This document shows, one piece after another, positions 56,272-64,000 of a DNA stretch of 64,000 nucleotides. The notes beneath the pieces were generated by a model. It had not been told where the DNA came from and did no database searches. It was given only the letters and a program-made list of their open reading frames with translations. The stretch is from Candidatus Thiosymbion ectosymbiont of Catanema sp. Cochon2018 (GTDB lineage Bacteria; Pseudomonadota; Gammaproteobacteria; Chromatiales; Chromatiaceae): positions 62,001 to 126,000 of the forward strand of contig WYCW01000004.1 of NCBI GenBank assembly GCA_011392765.1, written 5' to 3'. Position numbers and translations under genes: made by a program. The stretch's first letter is position 1. Each line of letters opens with the position of its first letter.

Positions 56272-57408
56272 TTGTCGTTCGAAGATTCGGATTACTCGCT
56301 GATCAAGCATTTTCGCCATCTGGAAGATCCACGAGAGAGCACGAAATCTCGTCATAACTTGCTGGATATGATTGCCATTTCGATTGCTGCGGTGATCTGT
56401 GGTGCCAACGACTGGGTGAGCATCGCCGCGTTCGCCCGGGCCAAGGAGGCGTGGCTGCGCCAGTTTCTGGATCTGGGCAACGGGATTCCCTCGCACGATA
56501 CCTTCGGGCGGGTGTTCTCTCTGCTCGCGCCATCGGCGTTCGAGGCGTGCTTTCGATCGTGGGTGAGCGCGGTTCGCCAATGCCTAGCGGAGGAGGTGGT
56601 CGCCATCGACGGCAAGTCCGTTCGTCGCTCGCACAACCGCGGCGCTGGCTTAGGTGCGCTGCATATGGTCAGCGCGTGGGCTACGGAGAATCGCGTGGTG
56701 CTGGGGCAGGTAGCCACCGAAGCGAAGTCCAATGAGATCACGGCGATTCCGCGTCTGCTCGAGTGCCTGGTGTTGGAGGGGTGCATTGTCACCATTGATG
56801 CCATGGGCTGTCAGACGAAGATCGCCGAGCAGATCATCGCGGCCGGCGGTGCCTATGTCCTGGCGCTCAAAGGCAATCAAGGGGCCCTGGCCGATGAGGT
56901 CGAAGAGGCGTTCATCGATGCCGATGCCAAGGAGTATGCGGGGTTGGACTCGCAGGTCATCGAGACGAACGAGCGCGCTCATGGTCGCGTGGAGACCCGC
57001 CGCTACCGCACCTTGGGCGATCTTGACGGCGTGCCCCGTAGCGCGCTGTGGAAGGGGTTGAATATGATTGGCATGGTCGAGTCGCAACGCGGGGTCAACG
57101 GCAAGACGTCCAGCGAATATCGCTTCTACATCGGTAGCATCGGGACCGGTGCCGCGCGTTTTGCACGCGCCGTACGCGGGCATTGGGGAATCGAAAACGA
57201 TCTGCACTGGAGCCTCGATGTTGCTTTCCGCGAGGACGAGTCCCGGCTCCGGGATCTGCGGGCGCGTGAGAATTTCGCCGTGCTTCGTCACATCGCGCTG
57301 ACACGTCTAAAGAATGACAAGCGCGAGAACATGGGTATCTACAACAAGCGCCTGAAAGCCGGATGGGACGACAACTACTTGTCATGCTTGCTGTTCCAGA
57401 CCGGATGA
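56272..57408 (+). CDS. ISAs1 family transposase
   Basis: 378 residues. FRHLEDPRESTKSRHNLLDMIAISIAAVICGANDW is the DDE_Tnp_1-associated N-terminus. VVAIDGKSVRRSH, IVTIDAMGCQTKIAEQII and GHWGIENDLHWSLDVAFREDESR supply the DDE residues and the C-terminal block of the ISAs1/H-repeat family. A TTG at 56272 has GGAGG 9 bases before it and gives a normal N-terminus. The protein looks intact. Its 3' end overlaps, antisense, the 3' end of the IS481 gene by 27 bases, so the IS481 copy landed right at its terminus. Inverted ends were not resolved. Confidence 0.9.
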   Translation: MSFEDSDYSLIKHFRHLEDPRESTKSRHNLLDMIAISIAAVICGANDWVSIAAFARAKEAWLRQFLDLGNGIPSHDTFGRVFSLLAPSAFEACFRSWVSAVRQCLAEEVVAIDGKSVRRSHNRGAGLGALHMVSAWATENRVVLGQVATEAKSNEITAIPRLLECLVLEGCIVTIDAMGCQTKIAEQIIAAGGAYVLALKGNQGALADEVEEAFIDADAKEYAGLDSQVIETNERAHGRVETRRYRTLGDLDGVPRSALWKGLNMIGMVESQRGVNGKTSSEYRFYIGSIGTGAARFARAVRGHWGIENDLHWSLDVAFREDESRLRDLRARENFAVLRHIALTRLKNDKRENMGIYNKRLKAGWDDNYLSCLLFQTG

Positions 57409-58428
57409 GACACCCTCAGGCAAGCCCTTCCGAGCATTCGAATAGTAGCTGTCAAGTCCCGCCAGATTATAGACACGTTTTTTGAAGAGGTTCGGATGTC
57501 TCTGATACCAATCCTTCATGGCCTGAAGGGGAGGGATATGGCCCAATGCCTTCTGCGGGATGTGCTGATTATAGACCTGGACGTAGCGTTTGATGGTATC
57601 AGCCAGGTGCTCGGCGGAGTCGAAGCGGGTGGTGGCCAAGACCTCGGCGATGCGACCATTGAAGCGTTCAATCATACCGTTGGTTTGGGGGGTCCTGGGC
57701 TTGGTGAGGCGATGCTCGATCCGGTGGTCGGTACACACCCGATCGAAGGCGTGGGCACCGGTCGGCTGGCGCTGGCCGGTAGCACAGAAGCGGTCGGTAA
57801 ATTCCTTGCCGTTGTCGGTGAGGACCTTGGTGATGGTGAACGGAGCCCGGTCGATCAGGCGCGTGAGGAAGCCGCTGGCGGACCGTGCTGACTTGTTTTC
57901 AAGGCGCTCCACGTACACCCAGCGGGGGGCGCGATCAATGGCAGCGAACAGGTAACTGCGTTGGTCCTCGTCTGGCATCTGCGGCAGATACTTTACGTCC
58001 ACATGGACGAAGCCGGGATCATACGCCTTGAAGGTCTTCACGGGTGTCTTGGTGCCTTCCTCCTTCGGCATCAACGCCTTGAGGTTAGACACCCCGTGGC
58101 GGCGCAAACAGCGGTCCAGGCCCGAGCGGGACACCGCGGGGTGGATGAACTCGTGGGTCACTGCCAGCAGGTCATCCCGGGGCAACAGGAGCGTCTCGCG
58201 CAACGCCACCACCACCGCTTCTTGGGCCGCATTGAGGGTCGTGTGGAGCCGTTGCGGGCGGTGCGACACATCTGCCGTCCCCGCGCGTTGACGCCATTTC
58301 GCAACCGTATGGCGGTTGAGGTTGTACGCCTCGGCCAACTCGCGGTTGGTCACCGATTGCGGTTGGGCCTGTATTTCCAGACGAATCGCCGGTGTGGTGC
58401 GGGCATTCTGGTGCAGTTGGATGTTCAT
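57382..58428 (-). CDS. IS481 family transposase
   Basis: 348 residues. The N-terminal helix-turn-helix (NRELAEAYNLNRHTVAKWRQR) is followed by an rve integrase core: VHVDVKYLPQM (first D), TKVLTDNGKEFTDRF (second D) and TPQTNGMIERFNGR (E). YNQHIPQKALGHIPPLQAM ends the core. The last 20 residues (SNARKGLPEGVSSGLEQQA) read into the ISAs1 gene and are probably not native. The gene appears intact. It lies directly 5' of the ABC operon and may have removed the start of the first gene there. Confidence 0.9.
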   Translation of the reverse strand: MNIQLHQNARTTPAIRLEIQAQPQSVTNRELAEAYNLNRHTVAKWRQRAGTADVSHRPQRLHTTLNAAQEAVVVALRETLLLPRDDLLAVTHEFIHPAVSRSGLDRCLRRHGVSNLKALMPKEEGTKTPVKTFKAYDPGFVHVDVKYLPQMPDEDQRSYLFAAIDRAPRWVYVERLENKSARSASGFLTRLIDRAPFTITKVLTDNGKEFTDRFCATGQRQPTGAHAFDRVCTDHRIEHRLTKPRTPQTNGMIERFNGRIAEVLATTRFDSAEHLADTIKRYVQVYNQHIPQKALGHIPPLQAMKDWYQRHPNLFKKRVYNLAGLDSYYSNARKGLPEGVSSGLEQQA

Positions 58429-58660
58429 GATGGGTACTGACTCGATTCAGGTTTCGGGGTACGCTACAACAGTGGTTAGGCTTTGCCGACCTACCCCTCG
58501 TCTGCCTTCGCGTTTCCCTCTCCTCCCTCCCCGGCAAGCAAGCGTAAAACCTCTCTCGCCTGCAACAGAGGATAGCTCCTTCTCGGTATATAATCACACG
58601 GGACCTGACATCAAGGAGATCCTGGCTTCATATACCAGCAGCCGCGCGGTCAACGAGCTC

Positions 58661-59404
58661 ATGACGGCCATCCGTGGCGGCGAGGCCCTGGACGACTTCT
58701 TACGCAACCGCATGATCGAGGATGATCTTCCCATCTTGTTCTGGGAACGGGTGTACCGCAAGCTCTGCGGGGAGGATGATCGCAGGCTAGGTCGACAATG
58801 TACCGAACCCGTGGATCATGTGGTGGATTATGCCTATGTCCCGGTCTCCGGCGACTGGACCGAGGAGGTCTGGCTATCACTGGATGCCCTTCATTTTTGG
58901 CTGAATACCCTGAAGGATCTCGCCGATACGGGAGGACGGAGTGCCACCGAGGAACGAGCAGCGTTTATGCGTGCATTGGTAAAAGTCCTGGAGACCGAGA
59001 TCGGCAAACCGCTCAAGACCCAGACGGGGGAAAGCATCGAGGAGTTCGTGCGGCGCAAATCCGGCCTGCCGGTCCGCGCCCACAGCCCACTGTTGCAGTA
59101 TCAGATCCCGGAGCTGCGGCAGATCGAGCCCTGCGAACTGCGCCGGCTGAAACGTTGGGCCAGCTCCATCTATGAGCTGCTCAACGGGATCAAGGCATCG
59201 CCCAAGCTCAAACCATCCTTTACCCTCGAGGACAACACCAGCAAATGCAGCGGCATAACAGACAAGGGACGCAAGCTAGCAAAGATGAGGCTGGCTCCGG
59301 CTTCCAGTTGGAAACGGCTGGGTAGGGATGAGCGGGCGACGTTCGAGCATGAGATCGCCGGTGGTCTGATCCGTTATTGGCTGCCCCAGGAATACCTGCC
59401 GTGA
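58661..59404 (+). CDS. hypothetical protein, first gene of an ABC operon (start possibly lost)
   Basis: 247 residues from the first good ATG. The frame remains open upstream with protein-like sequence (TGPDIKEILASYTSSRAVNEL), so the native start was probably further 5' and may have been removed by the IS481 insertion. It is soluble and helical, with no signal peptide. Blocks include DDFLRNRMIEDDLPILFWERVYRKLCG and ELRQIEPCELRRLKRWASSIYELLNG. Not recognised. It overlaps the ATPase gene by four bases (GTGA), so it is likely a dedicated accessory or regulator of the exporter. Confidence 0.6.
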   Translation: MTAIRGGEALDDFLRNRMIEDDLPILFWERVYRKLCGEDDRRLGRQCTEPVDHVVDYAYVPVSGDWTEEVWLSLDALHFWLNTLKDLADTGGRSATEERAAFMRALVKVLETEIGKPLKTQTGESIEEFVRRKSGLPVRAHSPLLQYQIPELRQIEPCELRRLKRWASSIYELLNGIKASPKLKPSFTLEDNTSKCSGITDKGRKLAKMRLAPASSWKRLGRDERATFEHEIAGGLIRYWLPQEYLP

Positions 59405-60168
59405 TCCACTGTGAGGTCGAGGGACTGACCGGAGGCTGGCACCTGGACCGTCCCGTACTCCGGAAGATTACCCTGGTTCTTCCCGGGGATCGGCCACAGG
59501 TCCCCCTGATGGGCCCCAGCGGCAAGGGCAAAAGCACCCTGCTCTATCACCTGGCCGCACTCAAATGGCCCTTCGACGGTACGGTGCGTTGGGACATCGA
59601 GGGCAAACGCTTCCGGTGGGGACACTCCGGCACCGGCCTGTCGTCGGTGGAGGCCGTTCGCCTGCGCCGGGAGTATTTCGGCTTCGCCTTTCAGGACAGT
59701 ACCCTCTCCAACCACTTCTCGGTCCGGGAAAACCTGGCCTATCCCCTGTTGCTGCAGGGTGTCCGTAATCGGGCGGCCCAGGACCGTGCCGAGGAGACTT
59801 TAGAGAAAGTCCTGGACCAGGATGAACGCAGGGAGATGGGCGATCTATTGCGCCGGATGCCCTCCGAGCTCTCGGGCGGGCAACGCCAACGGGTCGCCCT
59901 CGCCCAAGCCATGGTGCACTCGCCCAAGATATTGTTCGCGGACGAGCCTACCGGGAACCTGGACATCCAGACCCGGAGGGACATCATCAACCTTGCGCTC
60001 AAGGAGTGGGTGGATAAGGGAAAGGCCCGTAAGTTGGTCTGGATCACCCACTATGAGAATGAGCCCGCGGACATGGGAAGCGACTATCGCCTGTTCCTCG
60101 ATTCCGATGGTTGTTTTTGGGAGCGGCGTTACCGGGGTCCCGGTGGTCCCCGGTGGGTGAGGGAGTAA
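59401..60168 (+). CDS. ABC transporter ATP-binding protein (LolD/MacB type)
   Basis: 255 residues starting with GTG at 59401, overlapping the preceding stop. Walker A MGPSGKGKST (37-46), Q-loop FGFAFQDSTL, signature ELSGGQRQRVALAQAMV, Walker B ILFADEPTGNLD and switch His in WITHYENEP. The LSGGQRQRVA and DEPTGNLD forms belong to the LolD/FtsE/MacB group, which works with FtsX-type permeases rather than importers. It is followed after 6 bases by a large permease. Confidence 0.92.
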   Translation: MIHCEVEGLTGGWHLDRPVLRKITLVLPGDRPQVPLMGPSGKGKSTLLYHLAALKWPFDGTVRWDIEGKRFRWGHSGTGLSSVEAVRLRREYFGFAFQDSTLSNHFSVRENLAYPLLLQGVRNRAAQDRAEETLEKVLDQDERREMGDLLRRMPSELSGGQRQRVALAQAMVHSPKILFADEPTGNLDIQTRRDIINLALKEWVDKGKARKLVWITHYENEPADMGSDYRLFLDSDGCFWERRYRGPGGPRWVRE

Positions 60169-60174
60169 TCGGAG

Positions 60175-62097
60175 ATGGCACAGGCCAAGGCCACCGCGAT
60201 TCGTCTCGGTCTGATCGAGCTGAGACGCGGGATTCCTTTCTCCGAAGGCCGAGATTTCACCGGCAGATGGGATTTTCTCTGGCTCATCCTGCTGCTCGGG
60301 CTGACACTCGCTATTGCCCTGTTGTTGCTCGCCGCGCGCCAGGGGATCTTGGACCGGTTGCTGGATGTCTCCCTGGCCGTGGTCCCTGGGCATGGTGTCC
60401 CCATCTGGGTGCGCGGCAAACCGCGCGAGAGCGGCGATGCCTTGTCGCTGCAGCAGTTGGAGCGCATCGGGAATCCGGACGAGGGGATTTGGGTTTATCC
60501 CTATCGGGATGTGCTGAGCTCCGATATTCGCCTCCCCGGAACCCACGAGGTCGTCGGGGGAGAAGGCGTGTGGCGCCCGCTGCCGCAAGACGCCCACGGC
60601 GTGGGGGAAGAGTTCGTCAGCGAACCCCTGATCTGGGCGGTATTCGGTGATGATCCCCTATGGCGAACGGCCCTGTCCGCCGCGCCCGAGCTGATCGAGC
60701 GGGCGCGCGCGGGGATCCTGCCCCTGGTGGTCCTGAACCGGCGTGCCTTTCGGCGTCTGGATTGCGGGCCTTATTCCCAGGCCCTGGAGGCCGCCGGGCG
60801 CGCGGCCAGGCTGGTCCCGGATTTCGATTTCAGTAGGATGCAGGCGCCGGTAGTGGACGATATACCCGACTGCCTGCGGAATAATTACATCTGGCTACGG
60901 GTGAAGCCGGGCCCGGACGGTGAGCTGCATCGCTTCCGTATCCTGTGGGTAGATCGGCTGCCCACCTTCGAGGAGGTGGCCATGCTGTTTCCGATGAATT
61001 TTTATACGGCCATGAAGCTCGCCCAATTCGATGCCGATCTGCATTTTTTCCCCGAGCGGTTGGGAGCAGCCGGGATCCGCCTGACTGCCCTTGAGATACA
61101 TCCCGGACGTGAAGGTAGCTACTCGGACGAGGAACTGGAGCAGTTTCGGGCCTGCCTGGGTTTGGACTGGATGCGACGGCGCGCAAGGCTGCAATTTCCC
61201 TTCCCGGTAGCCGAGAACGCCGTCGAGGCTTGCGCGAATGAGGCAGGACTACGCTTCCTGCGCGAGGTGCCGACCGGCAATTCCCAACCCTATCTGATCA
61301 CCGGCGGTACCCCCAGCAAGGGTAGCCTGTTCCATTTCATTGAGGGGGGACGGCGCCTGTGTCTGTCCCCCACAAAACGCACCCGGGGGGAGCCGAATCC
61401 CGAGCTGTGCGGAAGCGAGAGCGGACTCGAGGTGGTGGATCCGGTCCGGGGTAACGATTTCGACCGTGCCATTGTCTATGTCCCGGACCGCGAGCGGGTG
61501 TCGCAGGTGGTGAATCGTCTGGAGGAGCTGACGACTGGGGAAGGAACGACCGCAGGAGGGACGGGCGCGACGGGGGATGCCTCCCAAGAGGCGGTCCTGA
61601 CCATTCCCGGCCCTTACCGAGACGCGGTGCGTCGCTTCGGCTTCATGACGGCCGTGGTGGAACTCTTCAAGTGGCCCTTTGGTATCATCTTGGGCCTGTC
61701 TCTGCTGGTATTGTCTCTGGCCCAGATTGGGATGGTCATCCAGCACCGCCGACACAGCTATGGGGTGTATCTCGCCAAGGGTATGGACGGTATGGCGATC
61801 CTGGCTATGCTGATGGTCCAGGTCTTTATCTGCCTGGCTGTCGGCCTGGTGCTCGCCGGTCTGGGTCTGGTCGGTGCGTCTCATTGGCTGGCCGGCGAGC
61901 TGGCCCTCCTGCTCGATAAACCCGAATTCGCGGGTCAGGTGTCTGTGACCGATTTGGCCCTTCTGCCATTCGAGTTGGGGAATGTCCTGCTGGTGGGGGC
62001 GATCGGATTGGTTTTCGTCTGGTTGGTCGCCGGCCTGCTGCTGCACCGAATTCTCTTTAAGAGATACATCGAACCGGCAGTACTTCTCTATGACTGA
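60175..62097 (+). CDS. ABC transporter permease, MacB/FtsX-like
   Basis: 640 residues. One membrane helix near the N-terminus (FLWLILLLGLTLAIALLLLAARQ, about 39-61), a long periplasmic region (about 65-480), then three C-terminal helices (FGIILGLSLLVLSLAQIGMVI, MLMVQVFICLAVGLVLAGLGLV and VLLVGAIGLVFVWLVAGLLL). This is the four-helix topology of type VII (MacB/FtsX/LolE) transporters, which push substrates by mechanotransmission. The periplasmic part is much longer than in MacB and has no recognisable MacB core, so it is likely a distinct subfamily. There is no adaptor (MacA) gene. Function unknown. Confidence 0.8.
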   Translation: MAQAKATAIRLGLIELRRGIPFSEGRDFTGRWDFLWLILLLGLTLAIALLLLAARQGILDRLLDVSLAVVPGHGVPIWVRGKPRESGDALSLQQLERIGNPDEGIWVYPYRDVLSSDIRLPGTHEVVGGEGVWRPLPQDAHGVGEEFVSEPLIWAVFGDDPLWRTALSAAPELIERARAGILPLVVLNRRAFRRLDCGPYSQALEAAGRAARLVPDFDFSRMQAPVVDDIPDCLRNNYIWLRVKPGPDGELHRFRILWVDRLPTFEEVAMLFPMNFYTAMKLAQFDADLHFFPERLGAAGIRLTALEIHPGREGSYSDEELEQFRACLGLDWMRRRARLQFPFPVAENAVEACANEAGLRFLREVPTGNSQPYLITGGTPSKGSLFHFIEGGRRLCLSPTKRTRGEPNPELCGSESGLEVVDPVRGNDFDRAIVYVPDRERVSQVVNRLEELTTGEGTTAGGTGATGDASQEAVLTIPGPYRDAVRRFGFMTAVVELFKWPFGIILGLSLLVLSLAQIGMVIQHRRHSYGVYLAKGMDGMAILAMLMVQVFICLAVGLVLAGLGLVGASHWLAGELALLLDKPEFAGQVSVTDLALLPFELGNVLLVGAIGLVFVWLVAGLLLHRILFKRYIEPAVLLYD

Positions 62098-62123
62098 AGT
62101 TTCACTGTTTTGACCAAGGCTGA

Positions 62124-62266
62124 GAGGCTGTCTAAAAAAGGGTCGTAGGCGGTAGGCTGGGTTGAGGAACGAAACCCAGCTGTTACGGGCAAGTTTGGTT
62201 TGCTGGGTCTCGTCCCTCGACCCAGCCTACCGGCTAAAATCAATGTGTTAGTTTTTAGACAGCTTC
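62124..62266. repeat. MITE-like element, family C
   Basis: GAGGCTGTCTAAAAAAGG and GTTAGTTTTTAGACAGCTTC ends. The interior is a GTAGGCTGGGTTGAGG/GACCCAGCCTACC palindrome. The following 200 bases up to the next repeat are featureless. Confidence 0.85.
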
Positions 62267-62467
62267 TGAGGTAACGGGCGGATAGGGGTAGTATTCAGCG
62301 AGTTTGCTACGGTACCGACAGATCCAATCAAAAATTCCGGGCCCCGACTCTGTGTGCTGTATCGACTTCAAAAAAACGGGGAAACTTCCGCTGTGTGATT
62401 GAGGTGGGTGCACGGAATCTTTCGCTATCTGATACCTGTAGAATCCCGGATAATTGTGAAAGACAAA

Positions 62468-62666
62468 CTAGCGAGGCTTCGCCTCAGACCGACGAGACGT
62501 GAGTTTTTTGTGCAGCGCACGAACTTGTTATCCACGGATTACGCAGATTGTTGTGTTTTTAATCTGCGAGAATCTGCGTAATCTGCGGATAAACAAGAGG
62601 CATCTTTTTGTGCAGCGCACAAACTTGACTCATTGGTAAAGATGCGGGGCCCTCAAGGGATCCTAG
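62468..62666. repeat. CTAG-bounded cassette repeat, family A, copy 6
   Basis: CTAGCGAGGCTTCGCCTC start, CCCTCAAGGGATCCTAG end, ATCTGCG palindrome core (62528-62593) and GTGCAGCGCAC arms on both sides of the core. It ends 16 bases before the rnfD start, separating rnfD from any upstream rnf gene. Confidence 0.88.
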
Positions 62667-62682
62667 TGCACGCTCCGCAGCC

Positions 62683-63711
62683 ATGAGCGAGGTTGAGTTG
62701 AAGTCCAAAGACCCCAAGCTGCTGGTCCGGCCAGCACCCCTGCTCAAGCAGCCCCTGACTACCCCCAAGGCCATGGGCGATGTGGCGCTCGCCCTGGCGC
62801 CGGCGACCCTGGCCGGGGTCTGGTTCTTCGGCCTGGGCGCCCTGCTGGTGGTAAGCGCCGGCATCGCCGGGGCCGTGCTGACCGAGTGGGTCTTCTCCCC
62901 GCCCGCGGAGCGCCGGACCCGGCTGCTCGACGGCAGTGGTCTGATTACCGGGCTCCTGCTCGGCCTCAGCCTGCCGCCGGGGTTGCCCTTGTGGATGGCC
63001 TTCCTCGGCGGGGTGGTGAGCATCGGTCTGGGCAAGCTGATCTGGGGCGGCCTGGGCTATAACCTGTTCAACCCGGCACTGGTAGGACGGGCCTTCCTGC
63101 TTGCCACCTTCCCCGTGGCCATGACCACCTGGAGCGCCCACACCGGGGCGTTCTTCGAGGTCCCGGCCTCTGTCCTCGCCGCCCCCTTCCTGCAGGCAAC
63201 CTACGACGGCATAAGCGCGGCGACGCCCCTGGGGACGATGAAGTTCGAGGGGCAGTCTACGCCCCTGCGGGACCTGGTGATCGGTAAGACTAGCGGCTGT
63301 ATCGGCGAGACCAGCGGTCTGCTGCTGGTCCTCGGCGGCATCTACCTGGGGTTGCGTCGGGACCTGGACTGGCGGATTCCGACCGGTATCCTGCTCTCGG
63401 TAGCCGCCTTCTCGCTGCTCCTCTTCCTGATCGATCCGGCCGGCTATCCCGATCCCCTGTTTTCTCTGTTCTCCGGCGGCCTGCTGCTCGGGGCCATTTA
63501 TATGGCCACGGATCCGGTCACTTCCCCCATCACCCCCAAGGGTGCCTGGATCTTCGGGGCGGGTGTGGGGTTGCTGGTGGTCCTGATCCGGATATTCGGC
63601 GGCTTCCCCGAGGGGGTCATGTACGCCATCTTGCTGATGAATGCCGCCACCCCCCTCATCGACCGCTATACCCAGCCTCGGGTCTTCGGCAAAGGGATCA
63701 AGACCCTATGA
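62683..63711 (+). CDS. rnfD: Rnf electron transport complex subunit RnfD
   Basis: 342 residues, integral membrane subunit of the ion-translocating ferredoxin:NAD oxidoreductase. About nine membrane helices. GLITGLLLGLSLPPGLPLWMA, GGLGYNLFNPALVGRAFLL, SAATPLGTMKFEG (covalent FMN threonine) and YMATDPVTSPITPKGAWIFG are NqrB/RnfD signatures. The SAATP form, rather than SGATP, is worth noting. rnfC, normally just upstream, is not present: the gene is preceded by a family A cassette, and a copy of its 5' end lies at 55523. The stop overlaps rnfG. Confidence 0.96.
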   Translation: MSEVELKSKDPKLLVRPAPLLKQPLTTPKAMGDVALALAPATLAGVWFFGLGALLVVSAGIAGAVLTEWVFSPPAERRTRLLDGSGLITGLLLGLSLPPGLPLWMAFLGGVVSIGLGKLIWGGLGYNLFNPALVGRAFLLATFPVAMTTWSAHTGAFFEVPASVLAAPFLQATYDGISAATPLGTMKFEGQSTPLRDLVIGKTSGCIGETSGLLLVLGGIYLGLRRDLDWRIPTGILLSVAAFSLLLFLIDPAGYPDPLFSLFSGGLLLGAIYMATDPVTSPITPKGAWIFGAGVGLLVVLIRIFGGFPEGVMYAILLMNAATPLIDRYTQPRVFGKGIKTL

Positions 63712-64000
63712 ACGGCAACCGAGACCGATCGCTTCGGGAGCCCGGCTCCACCCGGCTGGTTGCGACCTTAGGGCTGGCGGGCCTGCTGTCCGGACTCATC
63801 ATCGTCTCCGTATTCGAGGCCACCCGCCCCACCATCGTCGCTTACCAGGCCAAGGTCTTGCGCGAGGCGGTATTCAAAGTGCTGCCCGGTACCGCCCACA
63901 TGCAACGCCTGGTCTTTCAGAAGGGGCGCCTGATCGTCAAGGACGAAGAAGAAAAGGACGAGGAGGCCCTGTTCGGCGGCTATGACGCCCAAGGCCGACT
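63708..64000 (+). CDS. rnfG: Rnf electron transport complex subunit RnfG (partial)
   Basis: The first 97 codons, cut by the window edge. The ATG overlaps the rnfD stop (ATGA). The N-terminal membrane helix LVATLGLAGLLSGLIIVSVFEATRP is followed by IVAYQAKVLREAVFKVLPG, the typical RnfG/NqrC start. RnfG carries a covalent FMN on a periplasmic threonine further downstream, beyond the window. Co-transcribed with rnfD. Confidence 0.93.
   Translation, partial: MNGNRDRSLREPGSTRLVATLGLAGLLSGLIIVSVFEATRPTIVAYQAKVLREAVFKVLPGTAHMQRLVFQKGRLIVKDEEEKDEEALFGGYDAQGR

Noticed and set aside
58316-58660. Extension of the first ABC-operon gene into the IS481 transposase
   Set aside because: The part overlapping the transposase is antisense shadow. 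Only the stretch after about 58590 is protein-like, so the annotated start was kept conservative.

Overview
This is a GC-rich gammaproteobacterial chromosome segment. The gene order kdsC-lptC-lptA-lptB-rpoN-hpf-ptsN-rapZ-ptsH-ptsI, an rnfD-rnfG pair, a truA-trpF-trpB-trpA-accD core, an urtABCD urea transporter and a metK-ahcY-metF set with an SAH riboswitch suggest a Chromatiales-like, possibly sulfur-oxidising bacterium. That placement is inference from gene order only. No rRNA, tRNA or CRISPR array was seen.

Layout. 1-12 kb holds housekeeping genes (nitrilase-family amidase, dapB, dusA, cobalamin adenosyltransferase, ispH, thiO) mixed with accessory genes, including an AAA ATPase/Toprim-like pair translationally coupled to dapB. 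12-15.9 kb has a low-complexity membrane protein, a 243-bp tandem duplication and two related HExxH proteins. 15.9-24.1 kb is the compact nitrogen-PTS, sigma-54 and LPS-export operon on the minus strand. 24.1-26.2 kb has an exported Ser/Lys repeat protein and aroE, followed by a decayed IS110 element. 27.5-38.2 kb is an ancestral truA-trpFBA-accD operon broken up by an Rpn nuclease, a lipase-like protein, a 404-residue unknown protein, a BrnT/BrnA-like toxin-antitoxin pair and many repeats. 39-44.6 kb is urtABCD without urtE. 45.4-51.2 kb is the SAM cycle set metF, ahcY and metK, with two unknown genes inserted. 51.3-53 kb is an orphan dipeptide/nickel-type permease pair. 53.1-62.1 kb is an accessory region: a toxin-antitoxin remnant, an AT-richer three-gene operon of unknown function flanked by attC-like half sites, a duplicated rnfD 5' fragment, ISAs1 and IS481 transposases, and a three-gene ABC export operon. 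The window ends in rnfD and a partial rnfG.

The outstanding feature is a layered repeat system filling nearly every intergenic gap. At least four element families with conserved ends occur: a CTAG-bounded cassette (family A) whose core is exchanged between copies, and three MITE-like families (B with CAATGCCATTAAGTTA ends, C with GAGGCTGTCTAAAAA ends, D with GGGGGCGTTCTCAATT ends). Inside and outside them lie long palindromes built from near-periodic short words (ATCTGCG, ACACGAAT, ATTCGCGTG, TGGAC and others). Elements are nested in one another and in places supply stop codons (metF, trpF) or sit directly upstream of a ribosome binding site (urtB).
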